From: Oligoflexia bacterium
GTDB taxonomy: Bacteria; Bdellovibrionota; UBA1018
Reading direction: 5' to 3'
DNA length: 64,000 nucleotides
Assembly (NCBI GenBank): GCA_903895855.1
Contig: CAITVN010000207.1
Location: forward strand, 1 to 64,000
In this document: positions 5,859-15,322 of the stretch, one piece after another
How positions within the stretch are numbered: position 1 is the stretch's first letter
Layout of the letters: each line of letters begins with the position of its first letter
Position numbers and translations under genes: made by a program
The notes under the pieces: generated by a model
Seen by the model: only the letters and a program-made list of their open reading frames with translations
What the model was told of the DNA's origin: nothing
The model's database searches: none

Positions 5859-8047
5859 TGCACCGCCTTTGAACGAACCTTAGGTGCTCGTAGCACTTCG
5901 CCGGTGGTGAGTACGATTTGTTTTTCAGCCGTCGCAGCACCGAATCTTCCGAGCGGGTCTTTGGCACGAATCGTGATGGCATACTTTCCGGCTGTGAGCG
6001 TGTCGAGTTTGAATTGCGTTTGTGTCAGAGCTTTTTGAACCACCACTTTGCGTTCGCCTGCCGCTAATGGAGTGACCACTCCCGCGAGTGCTCGGCCCCG
6101 CGGCCCCGAAGCGCCTGCCAGTGCCGCAGCCATTTGCGCTGCTTGGGCATCTAGCTCAGGGGTTCCGATTTGGGTGACCGTGAGCTCATACTCGGTGGCG
6201 TCTTTGACTTCGCTCCATCTGATCTCGGGTTTGCGTTCTTCGGTGATGAGGTTGAAAGTATTTGAGCCGTTGACAGAAACTTGTGAACTTGCCACCAATT
6301 CGCCGTAGTGTTGAAAGGTAAAGCTATTCGTGCTCGATGTCTTGAGTGGCTTACCCTCGTCGTCAAATTGCCGTACACGCCAGTAAAAAGTACCCAGCCC
6401 CAGTTTGAACTGTGAAAGCGCGATTTCATTACGGGTGATCGCTTGGGTTTTTAATTCTTGGGTGAACTGTGGGTCTTTCGCAATTTCGATTCTGGTTTCT
6501 TTGGCAGCCACTTCGATTGATTGGGCGGTTGGGCTGGTTTTGAATCTGAGCATGAGTTCAGGCTCGTCTTTCCAAAAGAGCACACGGCTTTGGTCTTTGG
6601 GTTCAATCAAGGTGATCGGAGTGCCAGAAAATAGCGATACCGATGTCCATTCGCTTTGAGCCACCAATTGCTCTTTGATCCAGCCTTTGACTTGCCACTG
6701 GTAGTGACCTTCAAGCGGTGCGGCCCAATCAAATGCCGATGCTTTTGATTTTTGCTTTTTGATCACTTCTTTAGACTTCGTATTTTTCAATTCAAATTCG
6801 TAAACGCAGTCAGGCGCTTCACTCGTCCAGGCAAAGCGAATGCGATTGGGCTTTTCGAGTGCTGCCTCAGGTTTTGGATTCAAGATGCTCACCGCGAATC
6901 GATCAGACTGTTCAATCGCGAACGACAGAGGGGGGTTAGTCGATTCAACAATTCTGAGCTGGGCAGGGTCGCCTGAGTTAGCCGGGCCTGCGATAGCCGC
7001 GCTTGAGTTCGCATACGTGCTCTTAATTCGCCAGAAATAGCGACCAGTGGCAATACCTGTGAGCGAAAGCACTCCATTTGAAATCGAGACTGATTCTTTT
7101 TTGAGTACGTTTTTAAATTCAAAGTCATTCGAAACTTCGAGTTCATGCTTGGCATTGCTGGCAATCTCGCGCGGTACTGTCCAGCGAAATGACACCGGGG
7201 CCGATTCATTAAACGTTTGAATGCGTGACTCTTGATTCGGGGCTTGTAGCTGAATACTCGAAGTCATCACTAATCGAAGCGATCTAGCCTCTGTCGCTCG
7301 TTCGCCAGTTTTCACTCGCCAGTAATAAGTGCCTGGAGCAAGCGTGGCTGCGGCAGTTTGCTTTTTATTCGCCGTCGTTGAGTCAGCACTGGCAGCGTCG
7401 ACACGATTGACTTCAGTGTCGATGAGGGTTTTGAACGATTTCACTTTCGAAATCTGAAGCGTGCCGTTCTCTTGATCAGAAGTTTGACCGCCTTCTTGTT
7501 TTTGCGCGCGGGGTTCCCAGGTAAATTTAATTTTTGCGCTTGGGTCTTGAGTGCGAGACAATACCAATTCAGCGCCGGGTTCTGGCCCAATGAGCCTAGC
7601 CGGCAAAATTTCTATTTTCTTTTTACCACTCGAGTCGACTGTTACCTTCGTGTCTTCTCCGTTTTTGCGTAGCACAACGCTACCCTTGAGAAAACCTAGG
7701 GTGAGATCGCTGGTTTGATCTAAGACGACAAGTGAAGACTCGCCAATTTCGAGTTCGGTGCCATTGAGCATTCTGATTTTGGCTTCAGAGTTTTCACCTG
7801 TTTGAATGGTGTCTTTGAAAAAGAACGCCTCGTTTGGCGAAATGAGATGCCAACGATAGCTTGAACTCAATTTTCTTTTTACCACTGATTTGGTTGCAGC
7901 TAGGCTTGCGATCGTGGGGCCTTTGCCTTGGTCAGAACGGGTGTGAAAGTCTCGGTAGAGCCAAGTAAAACTGATCGATGCGCCGATAAGGCAGATCGCA
8001 CTGGTGACGATTGCGGTGAGTGAGTGTAGTGTTAGCTTTCGACTCAT
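5855..8047 (-). CDS. FecR-domain membrane-anchored protein with Fn3-like repeats
   Basis: A 730-aa protein with one N-terminal membrane segment (about residues 10-30) and the rest outside the cytoplasm. Residues ~60-130 form a FecR-type domain (DTIQTGENSEAKIRM, then LEIGESS and GSVVLR). At least five repeats follow with 'F.W' and 'YFWRIKS'/'YYWRVKT' signatures of Fn3-like carbohydrate- or protein-binding modules. An Ala/Gly-rich linker lies near residue 640. ATG 8047 is chosen because the longer reading starts with TTG and has no ribosome binding site. In Bdellovibrio-, Leptospira- and Myxococcus-type genomes FecR proteins often lie beside membrane cyclases, and here a cyclase is encoded divergently. 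Partnership is inference. Confidence 0.65.
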   Translation of the reverse strand: MSRKLTLHSLTAIVTSAICLIGASISFTWLYRDFHTRSDQGKGPTIASLAATKSVVKRKLSSSYRWHLISPNEAFFFKDTIQTGENSEAKIRMLNGTELEIGESSLVVLDQTSDLTLGFLKGSVVLRKNGEDTKVTVDSSGKKKIEILPARLIGPEPGAELVLSRTQDPSAKIKFTWEPRAQKQEGGQTSDQENGTLQISKVKSFKTLIDTEVNRVDAASADSTTANKKQTAAATLAPGTYYWRVKTGERATEARSLRLVMTSSIQLQAPNQESRIQTFNESAPVSFRWTVPREIASNAKHELEVSNDFEFKNVLKKESVSISNGVLSLTGIATGRYFWRIKSTYANSSAAIAGPANSGDPAQLRIVESTNPPLSFAIEQSDRFAVSILNPKPEAALEKPNRIRFAWTSEAPDCVYEFELKNTKSKEVIKKQKSKASAFDWAAPLEGHYQWQVKGWIKEQLVAQSEWTSVSLFSGTPITLIEPKDQSRVLFWKDEPELMLRFKTSPTAQSIEVAAKETRIEIAKDPQFTQELKTQAITRNEIALSQFKLGLGTFYWRVRQFDDEGKPLKTSSTNSFTFQHYGELVASSQVSVNGSNTFNLITEERKPEIRWSEVKDATEYELTVTQIGTPELDAQAAQMAAALAGASGPRGRALAGVVTPLAAGERKVVVQKALTQTQFKLDTLTAGKYAITIRAKDPLGRFGAATAEKQIVLTTGEVLRAPKVRSKAVQ

Positions 8048-8301
8048 AAATGATTGCCCTAGAGTGCGCGACCGAAAGGCACTTAGGCGCCTGCGAATTC
8101 CTCCGTCTTTCTTTTCGGTGTTAAGTGTTCGAAAGTTAACCAACAATAGGTAACAAAATTGAAAATCAATGTGATGCGGTTGTGGCCCAATGCGAAATTG
8201 TTAGAGCCAGCGATGGTTTTTTGGCGCCTTCGGTGATTGAACTCATTCGAGAATCTGAATTATTTAATGATTACAGCCAGCCGGTCGATAAGTCTTTTGC
8301 G

Positions 8302-10545
8302 ATGTTATTTAAAAAGACTACAAAAAAGACAATTGAGCCCGAAGCGGCGGCAGAAACTAAGCCAAAGCTGAGGCCAAAAATATGGTTTGGTATCGGGGCA
8401 AAGCTCATTGCCTTGGTCGGCTTTGTTCTCTTGGCTTCGATTGTGAGTCTCGTTTGGATGAACTCTCGCATGTTCGTTGAGCACGCGACAGTAACGCTCA
8501 ATAAAATGAATTCTGACATGGCTTCTAGTATTGCTGGCCAAATGCGAGAAGTGTTTGTTAATGTGACTGACAAAATGCGAGTGATGGGGGGTGTGTTAGT
8601 GCAAAACACTTCGGCCCAGACGATGACGCTCGAAAAAGAAAAACTTCTGGCCTCTAGTTTTTTTGAAAAAGACAAAGAATTTTTGGCTCTTTTTGTGATT
8701 GAGCTAGACGCGAGTTCACCAGTCGGCGTTCGGGCGTCGAGTCGCCTCGTGTCACCAGAACTGGCTAACTGGAACGATGCTAACGGTGACGAATTGCTCA
8801 ACTCGACACTCAGTAGTCCAGAGCTGGGTTTGAAAGCGATTTTTCAAAACGACATTTCACTGGGCCTAATTCCGGTATCAGAAGGTGGGTTTGCGGTTGT
8901 GGTCGGTGTACCCCTAGTGGCTGGCTCTACCGAAGGCACTTTCACTCATGGTGTGATTTCGGTTGTGAAGCATCAGCGATTTGAGGCGCCCTTTCAAGAA
9001 AGCTCACAGATCACAAGCTTTCTCACTGACAGACGAGGGCGCCTTCTCGCACACTCAGACCTTTCAAAAGCCAATTTGGGCGAGTCGATGGCTGCCACTG
9101 AAGTGGTGAAACAGATGTTAACTGGCAAATTCAATAACGGTCAGACCCGTTATGAAGATCCGGTGACTCGTGAAATCAAGTTAGGAGCCTATCGTACGGT
9201 TGGATTTTCTGGTGTCGGCGTCGTGGCCGAAGTTCTCGAAGCTGAAGCCTTTGAGCTTTCGTCACAAATTAAGAACCGTGCGATATTGCTCGCCGCCGGA
9301 ATTTTGTTCACGGCTTTCTTGTTTGCCTATTGGTATTCGAAGTCTCTCACTTCGCCGATTGAAAAGTTGGTTGATGCGGCAAGGCTCATTTCTGAGGGCA
9401 ATTTCAAGATTCGCCTGACGCCGAAGTCACGAGATGAGATTTCGCACTTAGCTCTGACATTCAATGAGATGGCCGCAGGGCTCGAGGAACGTGACCGAGT
9501 GAAAGAAACGTTCAACAAATTTCATAATAAAGAAATTGCTGAAAAATTATTAGCCGGAGAAGTGAAGTTGGGTGGAGAGCGCCTCGTCGCCACGATATTT
9601 TTTAGTGACGTGCGCGGTTTTACGGCTCTCAGCGAATCGATGCAACCTGAGCAAGTCGTTGAGATGCTCAATGAGTACATGACCCGAATGGTGAGTGTGA
9701 TCAGAGCGAACGGTGGGATTGTTGATAAGTACGTGGGTGATGCGATCATGGCACTTTGGGGCGTTCCGTTTGCAAAACCTGATGACTCAAAGCGGGCGCT
9801 CAAGGCGTGTTTAGAGATGCGCGAAGAGCTGGCCAAACTCAACGAACTGCGAATATCTCGGGGACAAGGGGCACTGAAAATCGGAATGGGATTGAATCGC
9901 GGCGATGTCATTGCAGGCAATATTGGTTCAAATGAAAAGATGGAATACACCGTCATTGGCGATGCCGTGAACCTTGGCTCGCGAATTGAATCGATGACAA
10001 AAGAGTATGGCACTGACTTACTCATCTCAGAGTCGATCTACTCAGAGACTCACGAATCGTTCGTTTTTGAAAAAAGCCATGCGACCAAAGTAAAAGGAAA
10101 ATCTGAGGCCATTCAAGTTTACAAAGTGCGCGGGTACGTTGATCAAGACGGCAAAGAGGTATTGATTGAGACGGCCTACTCATCGTACGCCGCTGAAAAA
10201 AGTGATAAAGTAGTGCACGAAAATCCGGCCCCTGCCGCTGCTGATACGGCCACGATGGCAGAGGTAGATACGATTACCGAGGTAGGTAAGATGACAGAGA
10301 CATCGACAGTTTCGCTTGAGCCCGAAGTGAGCGTTGATGAAATTCAGGCTCCCGTGTTTGTGGCTGATGAGTTGCCGGCTGAAGAGGTCGTTTCAGATGA
10401 GACACCAGGCGATCTTGCCGAAGAGCTCTCAGTCTCTCATTCGGCTGTTGTATCGCCTGGGCCTCAACAATTACAGTTTCGCGGAATCGTTCTAGAAGAA
10501 CTCGAAGATCTAGAGAGTCTCAAAAAGAGCGATCGAGCCGCTTAA
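8302..10545 (+). CDS. Membrane-bound class III adenylate/guanylate cyclase with HAMP domain
   Basis: The 747-aa protein has a basic N-terminus, TM1 (~33-53), a ~270-residue extracytoplasmic sensor of dCache-like size, TM2 (~324-346), a HAMP domain (SLTSPIEKLVDAARLISEGNF) and a class III catalytic domain (~425-605). Metal-binding aspartates are in FSDVRGFT and GDAIMALWG. VDKYVGD supplies the base-recognising Lys, and GDAVNLGSR carries the transition-state Asn/Arg, so the site looks complete. Thr in YTVIGD with Lys favours ATP, which is an inference. A ~140-residue acidic, Ala/Glu/Val-rich tail follows. The start is uncertain: ATG 8302 is taken, GTG 8182 is possible, and neither has a good ribosome binding site. 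Confidence 0.88.
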   Translation: MLFKKTTKKTIEPEAAAETKPKLRPKIWFGIGAKLIALVGFVLLASIVSLVWMNSRMFVEHATVTLNKMNSDMASSIAGQMREVFVNVTDKMRVMGGVLVQNTSAQTMTLEKEKLLASSFFEKDKEFLALFVIELDASSPVGVRASSRLVSPELANWNDANGDELLNSTLSSPELGLKAIFQNDISLGLIPVSEGGFAVVVGVPLVAGSTEGTFTHGVISVVKHQRFEAPFQESSQITSFLTDRRGRLLAHSDLSKANLGESMAATEVVKQMLTGKFNNGQTRYEDPVTREIKLGAYRTVGFSGVGVVAEVLEAEAFELSSQIKNRAILLAAGILFTAFLFAYWYSKSLTSPIEKLVDAARLISEGNFKIRLTPKSRDEISHLALTFNEMAAGLEERDRVKETFNKFHNKEIAEKLLAGEVKLGGERLVATIFFSDVRGFTALSESMQPEQVVEMLNEYMTRMVSVIRANGGIVDKYVGDAIMALWGVPFAKPDDSKRALKACLEMREELAKLNELRISRGQGALKIGMGLNRGDVIAGNIGSNEKMEYTVIGDAVNLGSRIESMTKEYGTDLLISESIYSETHESFVFEKSHATKVKGKSEAIQVYKVRGYVDQDGKEVLIETAYSSYAAEKSDKVVHENPAPAAADTATMAEVDTITEVGKMTETSTVSLEPEVSVDEIQAPVFVADELPAEEVVSDETPGDLAEELSVSHSAVVSPGPQQLQFRGIVLEELEDLESLKKSDRAA

Positions 10546-10565
10546 AGTCAGTTAGTCAGCACTGC

Positions 10566-11204
10566 TCATGTGTTGTCGGCGGGGCAGACATCAGCCGTTT
10601 TTTGAACATCGGTGATGAGATTTGAAATGTCATAACCGTGAAGGGTCTGGAGTCTTTGGTAAATGCCATCGAGAACAGGTTGCTCCATCTTTTGAGTGCG
10701 CGAAAGAATCCAGAGAAACCCGCGTTTAGGTTCGCCGACCACTGCGTACTCATAATTATCGCCAAGTTCAATTACCCAGTAGTCGCCTCTGAATGGCCAG
10801 AAAAACATGACTTTGAGTTTTGCATTAGTTTCTGTGTCAGATACCCAAGCTTTGCCGGTTACTGATTTGGTGAGTTCTGGGTTTGATTCTTTTCGGCAGG
10901 TATTGACCACTTTGATGCCGCCTTCAAGGGTTTCGCCATTGCGAAGTGAGTAGTTGGCGGTGGCGCAGATGCAGTTTTTTTCAAAGCGATTCGGAAGTCT
11001 CGCCACTTCGTACCAGTTTCCGAGATAACGATTCAAATCAACTTTCGCAACAGTCTGAAGAGGCTCATCTGTTGGCCCTTTTCCCAAGGCTTGGGCATCG
11101 TTGCCAACGGCAAGTGTGACTAACGCGGCAATCCCCGCGATCGCTAGACCGGCGGTAATTTTTTTAAGAGTCATTGGGTTGGTTTTGTTTTTGGTGTGTT
11201 TCAT
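10566..11204 (-). CDS. blc: Bacterial lipocalin (Blc-like), secreted
   Basis: A 212-aa protein with a signal sequence ending near DAQA and the lipocalin signature (YLGNWYEVARLPNRFE). Later strands include FWPFRGDYWVIELGDNYEYAVVGEP and the closing LWILSRT block. E. coli Blc is a lipoprotein, but no lipobox cysteine is seen here, so the product is probably soluble in the periplasm. ATG 11204 follows a good ribosome binding site (AAGGAAG, 5 nt) and is preferred over ATG 11237. It lies 35 bp behind the MerR-type regulator, almost certainly in one operon. Lipocalins next to B12/light MerR regulators are a known arrangement in LitR/CarH regulons. Confidence 0.88.
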   Translation of the reverse strand: MKHTKNKTNPMTLKKITAGLAIAGIAALVTLAVGNDAQALGKGPTDEPLQTVAKVDLNRYLGNWYEVARLPNRFEKNCICATANYSLRNGETLEGGIKVVNTCRKESNPELTKSVTGKAWVSDTETNAKLKVMFFWPFRGDYWVIELGDNYEYAVVGEPKRGFLWILSRTQKMEQPVLDGIYQRLQTLHGYDISNLITDVQKTADVCPADNT

Positions 11205-11239
11205 AACGTCTTCCTTCTTTTTTTCGCTTTCTTTCATTG

Positions 11240-12271
11240 TTAGGTGTTAGGCGGGCTAGATTCTCTAGTTCCGCCTGAGATCAGTTGAAAAATGCATTCA
11301 TCAAATTGATGAAGCGATTCGAATCTTCTCACTTTTCGCCCACGAAGGCTTTCATCGAGGTTGGCCAGTGGCCCGCCGAACCAAAACTCGATCTGTTTTG
11401 GAATTTTTCGATCTAGTTCGTGTATGAATCGTGAGAAAGATAATTTTTGTACCGCTTCGGGTAGGGGGCTTGAACCGATCACTAGAATGTTTGCTTCTGA
11501 GCGCACTACGGCTTGCGCGAGGTTGTCAGTGGGTAGGTTGGGGCCCAGGTACTTGGCGTTTAAGCCGTGACCAGAAAAGAGGGTGGCGGCCATTAGCGAA
11601 CCAAACTCATGGAGGTCGCCCTCAGGTGTTGCGAAGACAGCCGACAGAGGGCTGGTATCCCAAGGGTTGAGTTCTTGCAAAAGTTGTCCGAGGTGATTTC
11701 TCGCATGAGAAGAAAGCGCGTGTTCGTGAACGATGTCAAACGCCCCGCTTGCCACGAGATCGCCAACCGTTTTAAAAGTCGGCACGAGTACGTCGAGTAC
11801 GAAGCTTCGCGAACCCAAGACGATTTTACTTTGGTTGAGAATTTGATTCGCCTTTGAAATGTCGAGAGCTTTGAGCGCTTCTCTTAATTGCGGTAATATT
11901 CGACTGAGGTAGGTGAGTTGATTTTTGTTGTCGAGTCGACTCGATTTTTGGCCGAGTCCAATGAGAGCTCGCGCCCTGTGGGCTTCTTCGGGTAGTTCAT
12001 TGAAATGGGCGGCCGCACCAGGAAGCGTGTCTTTAAGGCTGCCGAGTTGCACTACGGTCAGCTTCGCGATTTGCCCGATGAAGTGTCCGTTTTGTGAGAG
12101 CACCGACAAGAGCTTGAGTTTTTCAACGTCATCGATTGAGTAAGCTCGCCGCCCTGTTTGTGTTCTTTTGGCGACAACCGCTTGGTAGCGGCGCTCCCAC
12201 GCACGAATGGTGCCTGGCTTTAGCCCAGCGAGTTCGGCAGTTGTTTTGATAGTGAGAGAGCCTTGTTTCAC
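11240..12271 (-). CDS. MerR-family regulator with cobalamin-binding domain (CarH/LitR-like photoreceptor)
   Basis: The 343-aa protein has an N-terminal MerR winged helix (TIKTTAELAGLKPGTIRAWE, RRAYSIDDV), a helical bundle with the E-H pair (Glu183-His184), and a Rossmann-type B12 domain with DLHEFG (Asp219, His221, Gly224), the DxHxxG motif that supplies the lower axial histidine. This is the architecture of CarH/LitR, in which adenosylcobalamin makes the dark tetramer bind DNA and light releases it. The GTG start follows AGAGGAA. Its own promoter overlaps a set of TTGTAY boxes, fitting autorepression. The Trp of the CarH light-sensing motif appears to be Phe178, so the light response may differ. 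Confidence 0.85.
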   Translation of the reverse strand: MKQGSLTIKTTAELAGLKPGTIRAWERRYQAVVAKRTQTGRRAYSIDDVEKLKLLSVLSQNGHFIGQIAKLTVVQLGSLKDTLPGAAAHFNELPEEAHRARALIGLGQKSSRLDNKNQLTYLSRILPQLREALKALDISKANQILNQSKIVLGSRSFVLDVLVPTFKTVGDLVASGAFDIVHEHALSSHARNHLGQLLQELNPWDTSPLSAVFATPEGDLHEFGSLMAATLFSGHGLNAKYLGPNLPTDNLAQAVVRSEANILVIGSSPLPEAVQKLSFSRFIHELDRKIPKQIEFWFGGPLANLDESLRGRKVRRFESLHQFDECIFQLISGGTRESSPPNT

Positions 12272-12294
12272 GGTTATTTCCTCTAATGGCTCTG

Positions 12295-12368
12295 ATCTTA
12301 GCAGTTATTAAATTGTATGCAATCTAATTGTACAAAGGTTGTATTTTTTCTTAGTACATAGATTGTAC
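12295..12368 (-). promoter_or_regulatory. Promoter overlapped by TTGTAY operator boxes (CarH/LitR-type)
   Basis: On the minus strand TTGCAT (12322-12317), a 16-nt spacer and TAAGAT (12300-12295) make a sigma70-like promoter for the MerR gene. On the plus strand TTGTAT/TTGTAC boxes start at 12313, 12328, 12339 and 12363, and a TAGTAC at 12352. Two pairs are spaced by exactly 11 bp (12328/12339 and 12352/12363), the spacing of direct repeats in CarH operators. The first box covers the -35. Confidence 0.6.
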
Positions 12369-12454
12369 GTTGGAAGCCGAGAATTGGACCTCTGTAGATG
12401 GGTTTTTCGAAAAACTCTGGGAAATTCATGAGAAATTATGGGAAATTCTACGAA

Positions 12455-13375
12455 CTACGCCCAAGAAACGGGCGTGTGATCGTCAGAAAGGGATCTGATC
12501 CCTTTTCGTAGGGTATTGTGGGTTTTCCAGCGTTCGGTGCTCCAGTCGGGGCCGATGCACTCTTCGGGGTGGGTGGCAGTAGCGTATAGCCGTTCGATGT
12601 AGATCGATGGCGACAAGTGAGTGATGAATCGTCTGATGATGTCAGTGTACTCATCGAGAGTGACTAATCCAAAGGGCTGCCGTTTGTAGCGCTCGGCGAG
12701 GCCGGTGTTTTCAAGCACCATGAGTTGGTGCAGTTTGACGCCGTCTACCGGGTATCGGCTGAGAATCTCTGCGGTGCGCTGAGGAGTTGTCGGCAAATCA
12801 GTGGGCATGCCAAACATCAAGTGAACGCTGAGTTCGACGTTCGGTGCGAAGGTCTTGATTTCTTGAATCGCGTTGAGTGATTGCTCGGCCGTGTGACCGC
12901 GCGCCAGCCATTCGAGAGAGCGATTTTCTAATGATTGTACGCCGAGTTCGAGAATGACGGGTTTGATCTTGGTGAGCGACTCGATCAGTTCTAAAATGGG
13001 TTGAGACAGGCAATCAGGGCGGGTGCCTATTGAGAGGGCGTGAATTTCTGGGTGTTCAATGGCGGCTAGGTAGAGTTCTTTCAGTTCGCCTAAGTCATCA
13101 GTGTAGGTGTTTGTGTAACTTTGAAAATAGGCGATTAGCTTTTCAGCGTTGAAGCGTTTCTTAATGGCTTCAAAGCGAGAGTCGATTTGTTTTTTGACTT
13201 CGTCGCCTCGTCCTTTTTTTGCGTGAAAAGAGCTTGATCCTCTCACGTCACAAAATGCGCAACCATTTTTCATGAGGGTGCCATCTCGGGTTGGACACGT
13301 AAACCCCGTTGACACGACGACTTTATAAGCTTTGCCACCGAGCTTGCGTTTTACGTGCGAACTGTAAGACGTGTA
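12455..13375 (-). CDS. YhcC-like radical SAM protein (TIGR01212 family)
   Basis: About 306 aa. The radical SAM cluster-binding cysteines are in STGFTCPTRDGTLMKNG followed by CAFC, the spaced CX(n)CXXC arrangement of the YhcC family. FQSYTNTY, SIGTRPDCL and LELGVQSL follow and also fit the family. The C-terminal part has VDGVKLHQLMVLENTGLAE. The reaction of YhcC proteins is not established. ATG 13375 gives the usual N-terminus; an in-frame GTG at 13408 is the alternative. It is transcribed towards the MerR gene but separated by ~180 bp holding that gene's promoter, so it is probably a separate unit. Confidence 0.85.
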   Translation of the reverse strand, partial: YTSYSSHVKRKLGGKAYKVVVSTGFTCPTRDGTLMKNGCAFCDVRGSSSFHAKKGRGDEVKKQIDSRFEAIKKRFNAEKLIAYFQSYTNTYTDDLGELKELYLAAIEHPEIHALSIGTRPDCLSQPILELIESLTKIKPVILELGVQSLENRSLEWLARGHTAEQSLNAIQEIKTFAPNVELSVHLMFGMPTDLPTTPQRTAEILSRYPVDGVKLHQLMVLENTGLAERYKRQPFGLVTLDEYTDIIRRFITHLSPSIYIERLYATATHPEECIGPDWSTERWKTHNTLRKGIRSLSDDHTPVSWA

Positions 13376-13448
13376 CATGAGGTCTGAGGGTTCTTGAAAG
13401 GTTTCCACCCCATGCCCCGTACCACAGGCGATTGCCTAATGAAAACGA

Positions 13449-13982
13449 CTATAGGTAAAAGGTGAGGTTGATTGCCTCAATCGTGAGATCAGTTGCAGCC
13501 GATGAGATTGAGGTCGTCACCTTTGGGCCCAGGCCAAACCAGGGCGTGAAGTGGTAATTGCCGCCCACTGAGAGATTGAGTGAACCCGTCACTGACGCAC
13601 CTGTTGTGGTCAAATGGTGAAGAATGTAAGCCGTGTTGCCGTACAACGATAGTCTGCCTTCGCTGAAAAAATGATAGGTGGCCGAAGGGCCAGCCGATAA
13701 GGTGGTCGAATTTTTGGCAAAACTCGTTGAAAAGTGGGTTGCCATTCCGAGCGAGGCTCGGTCCATAAAGAAGTATTCAACTGACGGGCCCATGCTCATG
13801 AAGGTCGTTTTGGTGACGCTACCGTAGGTGAGCGCGATGTTATTGAGACCGAGTGACCAAGCATCGGTATTAATGTTGGCGTAGGGCCTGGCGCTGATCG
13901 AGCTCAATTGCTCAGAACTAGAATTTGCAGACGCTGTTAAAGAAATTACCAATGCGATCATGGCTACCAAAATGTGTTTCAT
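13449..13982 (-). CDS. Small secreted outer-membrane beta-barrel protein
   Basis: A 177-aa protein with a clear signal peptide (MKHILVAMIALVISLTASA). The remainder is strand-rich with alternating hydrophobic residues (WSLGLNNIALTYG, YHFTPWFGLGPKV) and ends in NLTFYL, an aromatic-terminated strand typical of outer-membrane barrels. ATG 13982 follows AGAGGG; a longer reading from 14018 has no support. No specific family is recognised. It stands between two unrelated minus-strand genes and is probably transcribed alone. Confidence 0.6.
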   Translation of the reverse strand: MKHILVAMIALVISLTASANSSSEQLSSISARPYANINTDAWSLGLNNIALTYGSVTKTTFMSMGPSVEYFFMDRASLGMATHFSTSFAKNSTTLSAGPSATYHFFSEGRLSLYGNTAYILHHLTTTGASVTGSLNLSVGGNYHFTPWFGLGPKVTTSISSAATDLTIEAINLTFYL

Positions 13983-14084
13983 GTACGACCCTCTTTCAGA
14001 CAGAAAGCATGAGTGCACTCAGAGAATTTGTCAATTGGGTGTTGAGAATTTGACACTAGCAAGCTTACATCTTGAGTTAGTCGC

Positions 14085-15287
14085 TTAAAAAAAGCGCTCT
14101 AGCTGAGATTTAAAAAACTCGTCGAGAGAAATTCCATCGCTACCTATTAAGTAGGGCTTGGCCTTCGGATATTTTGAAAGAAATTTTTGCATACCCGGTA
14201 GGCTTTGGTTACGAGTTCCACTTTTGACTTCAAAAGCAAGAATCGTCGATCCTTTTTGTATGACGAAATCGACTTCAAAATTGCCATCGCGCCAGTAGCA
14301 AACAGTGAGTCCAGCTTCGGTTGCTTGATTGAGCAAGTGACTGCCTACGGCGCTTTCAACCAGTCTTCCCCAGTATTGGCGATCGGCTTTTGCTTCAATC
14401 AAATGATAGTCAGCCTGGGCTGAAATGAGAGCCGTATTGAACGCCTGAAGTTTTGGAATCGATGACCGCGTGCGATGACGTGTACCCTCAAATTTTTGAA
14501 GCCCGGTGCAAAGGCCGGCTCCTTCGAGTAGTCGAAGGTAGTGAGCGAGGGTAGTGGTGTTGCCCACATCTAAGAGTTGGCCCAACATTTTTTGATATGA
14601 AAAAATTTGCGATGAATATTCGCATGCCAACTGAAAGAGCCTTCGAAGGAGTGCCGGTTTTTCGATGCGAGCATGCATCAAAATGTCGCGAGAAACCGTG
14701 GTTTCAATCAATGAGTCGAGAATCATGCGTTTCCATCGATTGAAATCGCCATAGAGTGTCGCACTGCCAGGGTATCCACCGAAAAAAATAAATTGATCGA
14801 GGGTCACGCCAAAGGCTTCGTTCATTTCTGAAAAAGACCAATGAGGAACTCGGATGACCTCAAAACGGCCAGCAAGACTTTCAGTTAAACCCTGTTCAAT
14901 TAAAAGTGCGGCCGACCCAAGAAGCACGACCTTCATTTGGCTATTGTGGCGGGTGTCTTCATCCCAGAGACGTTTGACGGTCTCAGACCACCCTTCTATT
15001 TTTTGAATTTCATCTAGAATCAAGATATCTTTGCCTAATGCGCGTGCGGCCTGCCACTGTTCTTGAATCCATACTTTACCCTGCAGCTGCTTGTCATCGC
15101 CAGTTTCAAAATGAGATTTGAGGCCGAGTCTCTCGATGGTCTGGTGCGCCAACGTCGTTTTGCCGACTTGCCTTGGACCTAGCAAAATTTGAATGAATTT
15201 GCGTTTTTCTTGCAGCCTTCCGAATAATTCTTGGCTCTGAGCTCTGTAAATTAGCTTGTTATTCTGAGTGGTTACAGTTTTACTCAT
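14085..15287 (-). CDS. AAA ATPase with DUF4143 domain
   Basis: A 400-aa protein. Walker A is GPRQVGKTT (about residue 37), Walker B LILDEIQ, sensor 1 LLGSAAL, then LAGRFEVIRVPHWSF. The C-terminal DUF4143 region ends with a PD-(D/E)XK-like segment (NFEVDFVIQKGS, AFEVKSG). This family is widespread in bacteria and archaea and often mobile; its role is not known. The ATG lies inside a dyad at 15280-15299, and a second dyad follows immediately upstream, so expression is probably controlled by a factor binding over the start codon. A related protein is encoded at 21241-22461, also behind two dyads. Confidence 0.85.
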   Translation of the reverse strand: MSKTVTTQNNKLIYRAQSQELFGRLQEKRKFIQILLGPRQVGKTTLAHQTIERLGLKSHFETGDDKQLQGKVWIQEQWQAARALGKDILILDEIQKIEGWSETVKRLWDEDTRHNSQMKVVLLGSAALLIEQGLTESLAGRFEVIRVPHWSFSEMNEAFGVTLDQFIFFGGYPGSATLYGDFNRWKRMILDSLIETTVSRDILMHARIEKPALLRRLFQLACEYSSQIFSYQKMLGQLLDVGNTTTLAHYLRLLEGAGLCTGLQKFEGTRHRTRSSIPKLQAFNTALISAQADYHLIEAKADRQYWGRLVESAVGSHLLNQATEAGLTVCYWRDGNFEVDFVIQKGSTILAFEVKSGTRNQSLPGMQKFLSKYPKAKPYLIGSDGISLDEFFKSQLERFF

Positions 15288-15322
15288 TCTAATGAGTAAT
15301 TTTACTCAATCAAACGAGTAAA
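15280..15322 (-). promoter_or_regulatory. Tandem dyads at the start of the DUF4143 gene
   Basis: TTACTCAT-TCTA-ATGAGTAA (15280-15299) includes the start codon. TTTACTC with GAGTAAA (15301-15307 and 15316-15322) follows 1 bp upstream. Half-sites TTACTC/GAGTAA are shared, which suggests one dimeric regulator bound twice. The regulator is unknown and could be the ATPase itself. Confidence 0.6.
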
